Assembly (NCBI GenBank): GCA_023228465.1
Contig: JALOBC010000001.1
Coordinates: 124,001 to 188,000, forward strand
Reading direction: 5' to 3'
Source: Dokdonella sp.
GTDB lineage: Bacteria; Pseudomonadota; Gammaproteobacteria; Xanthomonadales; Rhodanobacteraceae
DNA length: 64,000 nt
In this document: positions 27,905 through 37,735 of the stretch, in pieces
Numbering within the stretch: position 1 is the first letter of the stretch
Layout: each line of letters opens with the position of its first letter
Position numbers and translations under genes: made by a program
Notes under the pieces: generated by a model
The model's input: the letters and a program-made list of their open reading frames with translations, nothing else
The model's database searches: none
What the model was told of the DNA's origin: nothing

Positions 27905-30633
27905 ACACAGGCGCTCCCGCGCCGGCCGGCCGTTGTCCTCGTTGTGGCGGCGCGCAAGCGGGCGGCCTGTGCCCGCGCTGCCTGCTGGCCGCAGCGTTGG
28001 AACCCGAGGACGACACGGGGGCGGACGTCTTCGCTGATGCGGATGAAGCCGGGCGGCAGGCTCCGCGTCGGATCGGCGGCTACCAGCTGCTCGGCGAGAT
28101 CGCGCGTGGCGGCGCCGGCATCGTCTATCGCGCCTGGCAGGGCGACCTCAAGCGCGAGGTGGCCCTGAAGATGCTGCTGTGGGGACGGCTGGAAAGCCGC
28201 GTGGCGCGCGATCGCTTCCAACGCGAAGCCCAGTTGATGGCGAGCCTGGATCATCCCGGCATCCTGCCCGTGTACGAAGTTGGCCTGCATGCGGATGCAC
28301 CCTGGTTCAGCATGAAACTTGCCGAAGGCGGCAATCTCGCCGAGCGCGCAGCAAGATTGCATGGCGGTCATGCGGACATTGCGCGCCTGCTCGCGCAGGT
28401 GGCACGTGCGGTCGAGCACGCACACCGACGCGGCGTGCTGCATCGTGATCTCAAGCCCTCCAACATCGTGTTCGATCGTGACGGCAATCCGCTGGTCACC
28501 GATTTCGGGCTGGCGCGCCGTCTGCAGGTCGACAGTACCCTGACCGGTCTCGACGCGGTCATCGGCACACCGCGCTACGTCGCGCCCGAGGTGCTTACCC
28601 GGCCGGCTGCGCAGTTGACCGCGGCCGTCGACATTTATGGCCTCGGCGCGATCCTCTATGAACTGCTCTGCGGCGAAGCGCCGTTCGCCGAGCTGACGCC
28701 GCTTGAGATCCTGCAGCAAGTTGCAACGCGGCAGCCGCGGCATCCGCGCGAGTTCGATACCTCGATCGCACCGGCGCTGGAGGCAATCTGCCTGCGCTGT
28801 CTGGAAAAGCGCCCCGAGGATCGTTATCGCTCCGCGCTGGCGCTCGCCGACGCGTTGGAGGCCTGGGTTGCGGGAGCGCGCCCACCGCTGTTGGCGCGCC
28901 TGCGCGGGATGAAACTTGCGCTGCCCTCACGCCGGCGCCGCGCCGGACTCGCAACCGGTGTGGTGCTTGTGCTTGGCCTGGCACTGGTCATGACCTGGCA
29001 ACTGCTGCGCGAGCCGATTCCAACGCCCGATCCGGCACTCGCCGCCCGCAGCGTGGCGGTGCTTCCGAACGGGCTGGACGTGGCCACGCCGGGCGAACGC
29101 GAGACGGCACGGCAACTGGCCGCGCATCTGGAGCTGCAAGCGCCATTGCGCCTGCTGCCCTTCGACGCGACATTGACGATCGCGGCCGCTGCCAAGTCTC
29201 CGCATGACATCGACGCCACGCTCGGTGCATTCCTGTTCGTCATCGTCGTAAGGCTGCCCGACGAGCAGGGATTCAGGGCCGTTGCGTTCGACGATCTGCG
29301 CGAGGAACGCCTGTTCCAGACTCGCTTCAGGAGTGAAGACGTACCCGGTGTCGCACGGGACCTTGCCAGGGCATTGCACGAGCGGCGCGAGCACGCGGTG
29401 GCGGAGGCCGCCCTGCCTCGCAGCGCGCTGGCATCCCTGTTGCGCGCGATTGGGTGGCTGCGATACCCAGTTGAGGGAACCAACCTCAACGCGATCGCGG
29501 CGCTCAAGGACGCCGTCCAGGAAGCGCCGGATTCGGCGCTCGCACATGCCTGGCTCGCCTATGCCTACCTGAATCACGGCGGCGCCGCGTTCTGGGTCGA
29601 TTCGGCCATCGAGGAGGCGGCGCGCGCCCAGCGCATGGATCCCGCCCTGGGACTCGCGCAACGGATGCTTGGGTTGGCGTACTTTCGCAAGGGCTGGCTT
29701 GCGCGCGCGCTCACCGCGCATGAGCAATCGCGCACCCTGGGCAGCTTGTGGGTGGATACCGAACTGGCTGATGTGTACTACCTCACCGGCCGCTTCGAGG
29801 ACAGCTTCCGCACCTTTCGGGATGACGAACCGTTTGCGCCGGATGACCAGCGCATTCGCACTGGAATCGCCCATCTGCTGCTCACCGTCGGAGAAAGCGA
29901 TGCCGGCGAACGTCTGATGCGCATGGCCATGGCGCGGCAACCCTCGGCGCTGGTGCGCACGATGCTGGAGGCGGAAATCGCGTGGTACCGCCAGGACGCC
30001 GCGAAATGTCGCGAACTGGTCGCCGGCGTTCCTGCGGAAAACGGCGGCTGGTACTTCTCGGCTCCCGGCCTGCTCCAGGACTGCGCGGCCAGACAGGGCG
30101 ATTTCGCCGCAGCGCTGGCGTCAGTGATCGCGGAACGGCAAAAGTACGCAGACACGCCCGAGTCATCCAGCGCCAACAATCCGATGGTGCGCGAAGCCAT
30201 CGTGCTGGCCCAGTTGGGGCGCGAGGCAGAGCTGCAGCCGTTGTTGGCAGGCGCCAGGCAGAGCCTGCAGGCGGCCCTGGATGGTGGCAACGAACATCCG
30301 CGGGTGTGGCTGCGCATGGCCGCCGTGCAGCGTCTGGCCGGCGAAACCGTGGCGGCCTACGCCACGCTTGAGCGGGCCTTTGCACTTGGCCTGACCGTCA
30401 ACAACGGCAACCGCGACGCACTCGAATTCCTGCCCTTCCAGCGCGATGTGCGCTTCCAGGCAATGCGCGCGGACTCCGAAGCACAGGTGGCGCAGCAGCG
30501 CGCGAAGATTGCCTCGCAACTTTCCCCGGCACTGCGCGAACCCATCCGGAGCGCGCCCGAATCAGGCAGTGAGCGTGTTCACGCCGATGCATCGTTGGTC
30601 TTGGCATCGGCGGCTGATTCGCAACGCCTGTAA
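27901..30633 (+). CDS. serine/threonine protein kinase with zinc ribbon and TPR-like end
   Basis: Encodes 910 residues. An N-terminal zinc ribbon (CPRCGG...CPRC, ~12-30) is followed by a Hanks-type kinase domain (~60-330): the glycine loop GEIARGGAGIVYRAW, Lys90 in VALKML, HRDLKPSN (181-188) and DFG (201-203). A membrane helix lies at ~345-370, and a long extracytoplasmic helical region (~500-800) with tetratricopeptide-like repeats follows. It probably senses an external or envelope signal and phosphorylates cytoplasmic targets. Coupled to the sigma-factor gene by a four-base overlap. Confidence 0.9.
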   Translation: MNTGAPAPAGRCPRCGGAQAGGLCPRCLLAAALEPEDDTGADVFADADEAGRQAPRRIGGYQLLGEIARGGAGIVYRAWQGDLKREVALKMLLWGRLESRVARDRFQREAQLMASLDHPGILPVYEVGLHADAPWFSMKLAEGGNLAERAARLHGGHADIARLLAQVARAVEHAHRRGVLHRDLKPSNIVFDRDGNPLVTDFGLARRLQVDSTLTGLDAVIGTPRYVAPEVLTRPAAQLTAAVDIYGLGAILYELLCGEAPFAELTPLEILQQVATRQPRHPREFDTSIAPALEAICLRCLEKRPEDRYRSALALADALEAWVAGARPPLLARLRGMKLALPSRRRRAGLATGVVLVLGLALVMTWQLLREPIPTPDPALAARSVAVLPNGLDVATPGERETARQLAAHLELQAPLRLLPFDATLTIAAAAKSPHDIDATLGAFLFVIVVRLPDEQGFRAVAFDDLREERLFQTRFRSEDVPGVARDLARALHERREHAVAEAALPRSALASLLRAIGWLRYPVEGTNLNAIAALKDAVQEAPDSALAHAWLAYAYLNHGGAAFWVDSAIEEAARAQRMDPALGLAQRMLGLAYFRKGWLARALTAHEQSRTLGSLWVDTELADVYYLTGRFEDSFRTFRDDEPFAPDDQRIRTGIAHLLLTVGESDAGERLMRMAMARQPSALVRTMLEAEIAWYRQDAAKCRELVAGVPAENGGWYFSAPGLLQDCAARQGDFAAALASVIAERQKYADTPESSSANNPMVREAIVLAQLGREAELQPLLAGARQSLQAALDGGNEHPRVWLRMAAVQRLAGETVAAYATLERAFALGLTVNNGNRDALEFLPFQRDVRFQAMRADSEAQVAQQRAKIASQLSPALREPIRSAPESGSERVHADASLVLASAADSQRL

Positions 30634-30719
30634 CCTGGCCCGCGCAAATCCCAGATGAAACTGTGACGGCGGCGTGCGCATGGGCGCGCGCGGCGCGTCG
30701 GCCATCCGGGAGCAATACC

Positions 30720-32489
30720 ATGCACACCAATCGGGGAACCAGAATCGCCCTTGCGCACAGTGCCAGATCATGCGCAGCGGCAAGAATCCAGGCACGCGTG
30801 TTGGTGAGCGCCATCGCCCTCGCGCTGGGTGCGGCCACGCCCGCCATGGCGGGTACGTTCAACGCCGGCAACGAGGCCGAGCTGATCCAGGCGATCAACG
30901 ACGCCAACGCGAATCCCGGCGCCGATACCATCGCCGTCAGCGCCGACATCGTGCTCGGCGCTGCGCTTCCGGAAATCACCGACGCGCTGACCATCGCAGG
31001 CAGTGGCGCCAACCGCCGCATCAGCCGCGACGACAGCGGCGACCACGCCTGTTCGCCGACCGCGACCAACGCGTTCCGCCTGCTCGACGCCAGCGCCGAC
31101 CTGACCCTGCGGGACCTGACGCTGACTGGCGGCTGCAATCTCGTCGACCAGGGCGGCGCCGTGCGCGTGCAGGGCGCCGCCCTGCGCTTGGAGCGCAGCA
31201 CCATCAGCGGCAACCAGACCTTTGTCGAGAATGCGGATTACTACTACGGATACGGCGGCATCGGCGGCGGCGCTGCCGTCGTCTTCGGCAGCGCAACCCT
31301 GATCGACAGCACCGTCAGCGGCAATCACTCGCACGGCGTCCTGTGCGGCGGTGGCGGCGTCGCCAGCTTTTACGGAGACATGGAAGTCGTGCGCAGCACG
31401 ATTTCCGGAAACAGCGCCGATGGCATCGGCGCCTTTGGCGGTGGCCTCTATGGTATCGGTGACATCTACAACAGCCGGCCTGGTACGTTCACGATCACCG
31501 ACAGCGTGATCGGCGACAACGAGGTTGTCAGTGAGGATTCACCCCAGGGCGGTGGCCTGACCGCGTTTGAAGAAGTGGTCACCATCACCGGCAGCAAGAT
31601 TGTCGACAACCGGATCGTCGGCGGCAATACGGAGGCGCGTGGCGGCGGCCTGATGATCGCGAGCTGGTCGCCCGCCGACCACCGCATCGAGCGTACGCTG
31701 ATTTCGGGCAATCGGGTCACTGGGCTGTTCGGTTTCGGCGGCGGGGTGCACGTGGGCGCAGCCTCCGACCAGGTCGGCGCGGACGCGGCCGGCGTCACCT
31801 TCACCCTGGTCGACAGCACCATCGCCGACAATACCGTCGATACCCTGTCCAAGGGCCGCGCCGGCGGCCTGTTCATCGAGTCCGTGCTGGCCAGGCTGGT
31901 CAACACCACCGTTTCCGGCAACCAGGTCATCGGCCCCGTCAACGAAGGTGGCGGCGCCATGATGCTCCTCAGCGAGGGCGTGGTTCCGGTCAGGCTCGAG
32001 CTCTACAACAGCACGATTGCCAACAATAAATCCCTGAACAGCGATTCCGGCGGACTCCTGTTCATGCGCGAGCCCACCAACGCCGAAGAGCCCACGGCGC
32101 TGATCGAAAGCTCGATCCTCGCCAGCAACCTGGGCCGCGACGGGCTCGCCGACATCGGCATTGCACCATCGGCTGCGCCTGCCATCGTCGCCAACCACAG
32201 CCTCATTCAGGGCTCGGTTCGTGTCGGTGGTGGCAGCTTCGCGCCGGATGCCACCACGATCATGCTGCGGGCGGAAAATCCCCAATTGCTGCCCCTGGCA
32301 TGGAACGGCGGCTTCACGCCCACCCATGCGCTGGCTACCACCAGCCCGGCAATCGACCAGGGCACCAACCTGCTGGATCTGGACTTCGACCAGCGCGGCG
32401 CGCCGTATGGCCGCGTGGTCGGCGCGGCAGCGGACATCGGCGCGTACGAGTTGGACGAGGACCGCATCTTCGCCAGCGGGTTTGATTGA
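30720..32489 (+). CDS. secreted choice-of-anchor Q beta-helix protein
   Basis: Encodes about 589 residues with an N-terminal signal peptide (ends near ATPAMAGTFN). The body is a right-handed parallel beta-helix of repeats such as STISGN, STVSGN and STIADN. The conserved DQRG...GAAADIGAYE segment near the end is the choice-of-anchor Q signature, and the last residues are DRIFASGFD. A likely paralogue with a different tail lies at 40733-42253. It probably functions outside the cell or on the surface, possibly as an adhesin or carbohydrate-binding protein. The ATG at 30720 is preferred over an upstream in-frame start. Confidence 0.8.
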   Translation: MHTNRGTRIALAHSARSCAAARIQARVLVSAIALALGAATPAMAGTFNAGNEAELIQAINDANANPGADTIAVSADIVLGAALPEITDALTIAGSGANRRISRDDSGDHACSPTATNAFRLLDASADLTLRDLTLTGGCNLVDQGGAVRVQGAALRLERSTISGNQTFVENADYYYGYGGIGGGAAVVFGSATLIDSTVSGNHSHGVLCGGGGVASFYGDMEVVRSTISGNSADGIGAFGGGLYGIGDIYNSRPGTFTITDSVIGDNEVVSEDSPQGGGLTAFEEVVTITGSKIVDNRIVGGNTEARGGGLMIASWSPADHRIERTLISGNRVTGLFGFGGGVHVGAASDQVGADAAGVTFTLVDSTIADNTVDTLSKGRAGGLFIESVLARLVNTTVSGNQVIGPVNEGGGAMMLLSEGVVPVRLELYNSTIANNKSLNSDSGGLLFMREPTNAEEPTALIESSILASNLGRDGLADIGIAPSAAPAIVANHSLIQGSVRVGGGSFAPDATTIMLRAENPQLLPLAWNGGFTPTHALATTSPAIDQGTNLLDLDFDQRGAPYGRVVGAAADIGAYELDEDRIFASGFD

Positions 32490-32748
32490 AGGAAGGGCCC
32501 GTGTGGCGACCAATGCGAGACACACAGGTCGGCAGCTGGCCTGTGTGCCGAGATCCGCGGTACCGGTATGGGCGTGCGTGCCGCCTATGCCACATTTCTC
32601 GTATGCATGGCAAGCCGAGCGTTTGCGTCAGCGTGGATGAGATGAACAGTCACGCAGTCCGGTCGGGGTACATGCCGATACGCCGCGGGTGTTGCAGACA
32701 TTTGGGGTCGTCGTCGCTTTCGGAGAAATCATTGATGGAGAGAGCAGC

Positions 32749-33492
32749 ATGAAGCGGACCAAGAAACGTGTCGCCGCCGGTCTTGTGGGAATGTTGGCCG
32801 GCATGATTGGTCATGTCGTCGCGCAATCAGCCAGCAATGGTTTCGTTTTGGATGCCACATTGGCGTCTGCTGGCAGCAGTTTGGCGCGTTTCCCAGACAG
32901 CGCAGCAAAAGGTCGCTTCGGCGAAGCCGCCAGTGTCACGACTGGCGTCGAAGCCATTCCCGTGAGCGGAAGCATAACAATTCACGGGAATACAGCGGTT
33001 GTCAGCAACGGCGCGGCCTTTGTTACCGAGCCGTTCGCCCCCGACAGTGGCGAATTGGGGCCTGGAGCCTTCGTCGTTCCGCAACAAACGACCAGTGTCG
33101 ATTTACCGTTTTATGGTGCGTTGACGGCAACCTACGAACTGGTCCAGACCAACACGTCCACAGCCACGGTCACATCGCATGCTGGGGTAACGCTCACAAA
33201 CGTATTGATACGCCTGGACGTTCTGCATGCTGAGCTGAACGGGTCCGTGTTGCCTTTGGGTACGTGCTCGGCTGGCCCCTTGACGCTTCAGTTCGCGGGA
33301 GCGGTGGAGACCAGGGGCATGATGGTGCGGGCCGATCAGTTCACCATTCCCGCATTTTCAGGGTGTGGCATCTATGGACAGGTGATAAATTTGTTCTTCA
33401 ACGGCGTCGACAATTCCGCCGTCCTGTTCCTCGACGGCGAGTTCATGCCGAGACATGCCAACGTCATCTTCATTGACTGGTTTGAACCATGA
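32749..33492 (+). CDS. secreted hypothetical protein with FIDWFEP tail
   Basis: Encodes 247 residues, with a signal peptide cleaved after ~26 (GHVVAQSAS). The mature part is beta-rich (TSVDLPFYGALTATYELVQ and similar) without Cys clusters except two near residues 190-215 (GTCSAG, SGCGIY) that may form a disulphide. It ends ANVIFIDWFEP, similar in pattern to the ends of the proteins at 24016-25044 and 30720-32489. No family is recognised. Codon use is less GC-biased than in the core genes, as expected of accessory DNA. Confidence 0.7.
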   Translation: MKRTKKRVAAGLVGMLAGMIGHVVAQSASNGFVLDATLASAGSSLARFPDSAAKGRFGEAASVTTGVEAIPVSGSITIHGNTAVVSNGAAFVTEPFAPDSGELGPGAFVVPQQTTSVDLPFYGALTATYELVQTNTSTATVTSHAGVTLTNVLIRLDVLHAELNGSVLPLGTCSAGPLTLQFAGAVETRGMMVRADQFTIPAFSGCGIYGQVINLFFNGVDNSAVLFLDGEFMPRHANVIFIDWFEP

Positions 33493-33597
33493 ACCTCAGC
33501 AAGTGGACGTGGATTCAATTCTGAGGTGCACCACTCACGCGGTGAGGTGGCGCAGGTGCGGTAGCCTGTGCAGCTTCACCGCCAAGTGGAACCACAC

Positions 33598-33765
33598 ATG
33601 GGCTACGCGCACCTGAGCCAGGACGAACGCTACCAGATTCAGTGCCTCCGCGACGGCGGTTTCGCCGCTCGGCAGATTGCTCACGAGCTGCGGCGGGCGC
33701 CGAGCACGATCAGCCGCGAGCTGGCACGGCACGCGGGCAAGGAGGCGCGCTCCGCACCAAGGTGA
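33598..33765 (+). pseudogene. 5' remnant of an IS30-family transposase gene
   Basis: Fifty-five codons read MGYAHLSQDERYQIQCLRDG, then FAARQIAHELRRAPSTISREL, the N-terminal helix-turn-helix of IS30 transposases (about 320-380 residues when complete). A stop follows shortly after; the DDE catalytic domain is absent from the following 380 bases. No inverted repeats are evident, so the element is a dead fragment. It lies at the right edge of the accessory block between trpE and trpG. Confidence 0.8.
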
Positions 33766-34144
33766 CGACAGCGCCGCGAGCGACTCGCAGGTGTCTATCC
33801 CGCCCGGGGCTCGGGGGTGAGTGCATGCGTCGGATCGATCCTGTCCGGTCAACTTGTCGCTGGCAGTGGGAAGCTCCGCGAGGAAGTGGTTCGTTGGCAA
33901 GCGTGTTGAAGTTGCTGGCCGTTTGCATCAGCCACTTCCGCCGATTCTGCTGGAGGCCGTCGGGTCGCAGGTGGTGCGAGCCTTCCTGGCCGGCGCTGGC
34001 ACTCGTCATGCGACATCGATGCCTTCGTGCTGCAGAATGTGCGGCTTGCGTCCGGGGCAGAACGCGAAATGGTGGGTAGCGAAGCGGGTATCCACGAAGT
34101 TCGCGACGTCTTTGGGCCTTTGGAATCAAAATGATGAGCGCCCC
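33766..34144. other. gene-free stretch before trpG
   Basis: About 380 bases with no supported gene. It follows the IS30 remnant and is possibly decayed insertion-sequence or boundary sequence. Open frames across it are Arg/Pro-rich and not convincing. It should contain the promoter of trpG, but no good -35/-10 pair could be picked with confidence. Confidence 0.4.
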
Positions 34145-34744
34145 ATGCTGCTGATGATCGACAACTACGACTCCTTCACCTTCAACCTCGTGCAGTATTT
34201 CGGCGAGTTGGGGCAGGAGGTGCGGGTGCTGCGCAACGACGCCATCGACGTGGCCGGCATCCGCGCGTTGGCGCCGCAGGCGATCGTGATCTCGCCGGGG
34301 CCGGGCACGCCCGATGAGGCCGGCGTGTCGCTGGCCCTGTTGCGTGAACTGGCCGGCGAGCTGCCGATCCTTGGCGTGTGTCTTGGACACCAGGCCATCG
34401 GCCAGGTATTCGGCGGCCGCGTGGTGCGCGCGCGCGAGATCATGCATGGCAAGACTTCGCCCATCCACCACGCTGGCCGTGGCGTGTTTGCGGGCCTGCC
34501 CAACCCGTTCGAGGCGACGCGCTACCATTCGCTGGTGGTGGCGCAGACGGACGTGCCCGATTGTCTGGAAGTTTCGGCGTGGACCGAGCGTCCGGATGGG
34601 ACGATCGACGAGATCATGGGCCTGCGCCATCGCGAACTGCCGATCGAGGGGGTGCAGTTCCACCCCGAATCGATCCTGACCCGGCATGGGCATGACCTGC
34701 TGCGCAACTTCCTTGACGGGGCAGGGCTGCGCGTGGCGAGCTGA
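34145..34744 (+). CDS. trpG: anthranilate synthase component II (glutamine amidotransferase)
   Basis: Encodes 199 residues, the class I glutamine amidotransferase that supplies ammonia to TrpE. The catalytic Cys79 lies in [10 protein letters not shown], with His and Glu in VQFHPES (about 171 and 173). The N-terminus [19 protein letters not shown] is the family start. It precedes trpD by 158 bases and is about 7.6 kb from trpE; it may also serve p-aminobenzoate synthase, as in many bacteria, but no pabB is in the window. Confidence 0.95.
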   Translation: MLLMIDNYDSFTFNLVQYFGELGQEVRVLRNDAIDVAGIRALAPQAIVISPGPGTPDEAGVSLALLRELAGELPILGVCLGHQAIGQVFGGRVVRAREIMHGKTSPIHHAGRGVFAGLPNPFEATRYHSLVVAQTDVPDCLEVSAWTERPDGTIDEIMGLRHRELPIEGVQFHPESILTRHGHDLLRNFLDGAGLRVAS

Positions 34745-34902
34745 AGAACCTGCGGTACTCCACTGCCGGGACGCCGTGGCGCCTTCGAGGGATGCCCGGC
34801 CGAAACTTGTATCCTGCGGCACGATCCGGGCCCACGCCGCGAACGGCGCAGCGTGCGCGCACCCACCCTCGTTCCTGTCACTGACCTCAGCCATCCAAAG
34901 CC

Positions 34903-35973
34903 ATGCCCATCACGCCCCAGCAAGCCCTGCAGCGCACCATCGAGCACCGCGAGATCTTCCATGACGAAATGGTCGATCTCATGGGCCAGATCATGCGCGG
35001 TGAAGTCCCGCCGCCGCTGGTCGCGGCCATCATCACCGGCCTGCGGGTGAAGAAGGAGACCCTCGGCGAGATCACCGGCGCGGCCGAAGTGATGCGTGCG
35101 CTGGCGGCGAAGGTCGAAGTGGGCACGCCGGAGCATTTCGTGGACATCGTGGGCACCGGCGGCGATGGCGCGCATACCTTCAACATCTCGACTGCAGCGA
35201 TGTTCGTGGCCGCGGCTGCCGGCGCGAAGGTGGCCAAGCATGGCGGGCGCAGCGTGTCCTCCCAATCCGGCAGCGCGGACGTGCTCGAGGCGCTCGGCGC
35301 GGTCATCGATCTCGGCTCCGCGCAGGTCGCCGCCTGCTTCGCGGAAACGGGCATCGGTTTCATGTTCGCGCCCAACCATCATCCGGCGATGAAGAGGGTG
35401 GCGCCGGTGCGGCGCGAACTGGGCGTGCGCACCCTGTTCAACATCCTCGGGCCGCTGACCAATCCCGCCGGCGCGCCGAACATCCTCATGGGCGTGTTTC
35501 ACCCGGACCTGGTCGGCATCCAGACGCGCGCATTGCAGCGCCTGGGGGCCCGGCACGCGCTGGTGGTATGGGGCAAGGATGGCCTGGACGAGATTTCACT
35601 GGGTGGCGCCACGCTGGTTGGCGAACTCAGGGATGGAGAGGTGCGCGAGTACGAGATCGAGCCGGAGGACTTCGGCCTGGCCATGGCGTCGAGCCGCAAT
35701 CTGCGCGTCCGCAACGCCGGTGAATCCATGGCCATGCTGCGCAACGTGCTGGACGGCGAGCCCGGCGTGCCGGGCGACATCGTCGCGCTCAATGCGGGCG
35801 CGGCGCTCTACGCCGCCGACGTGGTGAATTCCATCGCCGCCGGCATCGAGCGCGCCCGCGCCGCGCTCGCCAGCGGCGCGGCGCGGGCGAAGATGGAAGC
35901 GTTCGTCGCCGCCACGCGGCGCCTGGCGTCCGACCCCTCGAACGCGAGTCCGGTTCAAGCCAGCCCGGCATGA
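34903..35973 (+). CDS. trpD: anthranilate phosphoribosyltransferase
   Basis: Encodes 356 residues. It transfers phosphoribose from PRPP to anthranilate. The PRPP-binding [60 protein letters not shown] and [10 protein letters not shown] motifs are present. The stop overlaps a possible ATG of trpC (ATGA at 35970). Confidence 0.96.
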   Translation: MPITPQQALQRTIEHREIFHDEMVDLMGQIMRGEVPPPLVAAIITGLRVKKETLGEITGAAEVMRALAAKVEVGTPEHFVDIVGTGGDGAHTFNISTAAMFVAAAAGAKVAKHGGRSVSSQSGSADVLEALGAVIDLGSAQVAACFAETGIGFMFAPNHHPAMKRVAPVRRELGVRTLFNILGPLTNPAGAPNILMGVFHPDLVGIQTRALQRLGARHALVVWGKDGLDEISLGGATLVGELRDGEVREYEIEPEDFGLAMASSRNLRVRNAGESMAMLRNVLDGEPGVPGDIVALNAGAALYAADVVNSIAAGIERARAALASGAARAKMEAFVAATRRLASDPSNASPVQASPA

Positions 35974-36023
35974 CGCCAGACGGCCTGACGCCCGACCCGA
36001 CTCACATCATCAATTCCACGTTC

Positions 36024-36815
36024 ATGGACATCCTTGCCCGAATCCTTGCCCGCAAGCGCGAAGAAGTGGCCGCGCGCAGCGCGCGACTCCCGCTTGCCGA
36101 ATTGGCCGGTCGCATCGACGAGCTGCCGCCCACGCGCGGCTTTGCCGCCGCACTGGAGGCAAAGCTGGAAGCCGGCTTGCCGGCGGTGATCGCCGAGATC
36201 AAGAAGGCCAGCCCCTCGCAGGGCGTCATCCGCGTGGATTTCGATCCGGCGGCCATCGCGGGCAGCTACGCGCGCGCCGGTGCGGCCTGCCTGTCGGTGC
36301 TGACCGATGTCGACTTCTTCCAGGGCGCCGATGAATATCTGGCCGCCGCGCGCGCGGCCTGCGCGCTGCCGGTATTGCGCAAGGACTTCGTCGTCGATGC
36401 CTGGCAGGTGTACGAGGCGCGCGTGCTGGGGGCCGACTGCGTGCTGCTGATCGTCGCTGCGCTGGAGGACGGTGCGCTGCTCGATCTCGCGCTGCTGGCA
36501 GCCGAGCTGGATCTGGACGTGCTGGTCGAAGTGCACGACGAGGCGGAGCTGGAGCGGGCGCTGGACGTGCCGGCGCCCCTGCTCGGCATCAACAACCGCA
36601 ATCTGCGCACATTCGAAACGTCCCTCGACACCACCCTGCGCATGCGCGACCGGGCCGATGGCGGGCGCGTGCTGGTAACGGAAAGCGGCATCCACGCGCC
36701 GGCCGACGTCACGCGCATGCGCGCCGCCGGCGTGCATGCGTTCCTGGTCGGCGAAGCGTTCATGCGCGCGCCCGATCCCGGGGCCGAGCTGGCGCGCCTG
36801 TTCTTCCCGGCCTGA
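36024..36815 (+). CDS. trpC: indole-3-glycerol phosphate synthase
   Basis: Encodes 263 residues, a TIM barrel that closes the indole ring in tryptophan synthesis. Motifs include [14 protein letters not shown] (substrate-binding Lys), [41 protein letters not shown] and [12 protein letters not shown]. The ATG at 36024 gives the usual [16 protein letters not shown] start; an upstream ATG at 35970 overlaps the trpD stop and would add 18 residues that are not typical. Confidence 0.95.
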   Translation: MDILARILARKREEVAARSARLPLAELAGRIDELPPTRGFAAALEAKLEAGLPAVIAEIKKASPSQGVIRVDFDPAAIAGSYARAGAACLSVLTDVDFFQGADEYLAAARAACALPVLRKDFVVDAWQVYEARVLGADCVLLIVAALEDGALLDLALLAAELDLDVLVEVHDEAELERALDVPAPLLGINNRNLRTFETSLDTTLRMRDRADGGRVLVTESGIHAPADVTRMRAAGVHAFLVGEAFMRAPDPGAELARLFFPA

Positions 36816-36825
36816 CGCCCGCGTT

Positions 36826-37539
36826 TCAGCGCACGCCGAGCACCAGGATGGTCTTGCCGGCGACGTCGATCATGCCCTGCTCCTCGAGCTGCTTGAGCAC
36901 CCGCCCGACCATCTCGCGCGAGCAGCCGACGATGCGACTGATCTCCTGGCGCGAGATGCGGATCTGCTTGCCGCGCGGGTGGGTCATGGCGTCGGGTTCG
37001 TCGATCAGATCGAGCAGGGTCTTGGCCACGCGGCCGGTCACGTCCATGAAGGCCAGGCGGCTGACCTTGCGCGAGGTGTGCAGCAGGCGGTTGGTGAGCT
37101 GCGAACCGATGGCGAACAGGATCTTCGGACATTCCTCGCGCAGCGGCCCCTCGAACAGCGCGAACATGCGCTCGTAGCTGATCTCGGCCAGCTCGCAGGG
37201 CGTGCGGGTCTTGACCATCACCTCGCGCCGCGGGGTTTCGACGAACAGGCCCATCTCGCCGATGAACTCACCGCGGTTGATGTAGGCCAGGATCAGTTCG
37301 CGGCCTTCCTCGTCTTCGGAGGAGACCGTCAGCGAGCCCTCGATGATGTAATAGAGGATGTTGGCCGAGTCACCCGGGCGGATGATGGCGGTCTTGCTGG
37401 CATAGCGGCGGCGGTGGCAGGCCGCCAGGAAGCGCTCGATGGCGCCACGGTCGGGCGTGAGCATGGCCGGCGCCTGTACGCGATGGATCTCGCGTTGCAG
37501 GTTGTAGCGGAAATCAACGACTTTTGCTTGCGGTTCCAC
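36826..37539 (-). CDS. clp: CRP-like global regulator (Clp)
   Basis: Encodes 237 residues: an N-terminal cyclic-nucleotide-binding fold (~30-150, with RPGDSANILYYIIEGSL and GEFIGEMGLF) and a C-terminal winged helix (~165-235) with SRQEISRIVGCSREMVGRVL. It is closest in pattern to Clp of Xanthomonas, which binds cyclic di-GMP rather than cAMP and controls virulence and secretion genes; that ligand is inferred. The GTG start at 37539 follows a GGAGGG ribosome-binding site. It is divergent from speD. Confidence 0.92.
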   Translation of the reverse strand: MEPQAKVVDFRYNLQREIHRVQAPAMLTPDRGAIERFLAACHRRRYASKTAIIRPGDSANILYYIIEGSLTVSSEDEEGRELILAYINRGEFIGEMGLFVETPRREVMVKTRTPCELAEISYERMFALFEGPLREECPKILFAIGSQLTNRLLHTSRKVSRLAFMDVTGRVAKTLLDLIDEPDAMTHPRGKQIRISRQEISRIVGCSREMVGRVLKQLEEQGMIDVAGKTILVLGVR

Positions 37540-37636
37540 GTAATCCCTCCAGGTCGGATCGTGGCAAGGACCTTGGCAGGCGGAACGGGACGGATATCGG
37601 CCCGCTTGCGAGCCCGCGCTGCCGGGTCGGGGCCAT

Positions 37637-37665
37637 CTTATGGCACGTTGCACCCGTGTTGACAA
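37637..37665 (-). promoter_or_regulatory. sigma-70-type promoter of the clp gene
   Basis: On the minus strand TTGTCA (37665-37660) and CATAAG (37642-37637) are separated by 17 bases, about 100 bases upstream of the GTG start. The hexamers match the consensus in 5 of 6 and 4 of 6 places. The divergent speD gene has a CATAAT on the plus strand at 37730-37735 nearby. Confidence 0.55.
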
Positions 37666-37729
37666 TCGGCGGCCGCGGTGGCGGCCCCGGTTTGTGGCCT
37701 GGTCGGTTTCATCGCGGGGGCGCTTGCCG

Positions 37730-37735
37730 CATAAT
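37730..37735 (+). promoter_or_regulatory. putative -10 element of speD
   Basis: CATAAT lies 45 bases before the speD GTG. A poor -35 (TTTCAT) sits 17 bases upstream. The clp-speD intergenic region of about 240 bases therefore carries divergent promoters and may be a site of mutual regulation. Confidence 0.35.

Noticed and set aside
33642-34079. 145-codon frame after the IS30 remnant
   Set aside because: No DDE motif or repeat of IS30; it is Arg/Trp/Cys-rich as in chance frames.
35970-36023. Upstream ATG of trpC overlapping the trpD stop
   Set aside because: It would be attractive for coupling, but the 18 added residues do not fit the usual N-terminus; kept only as an alternative start.
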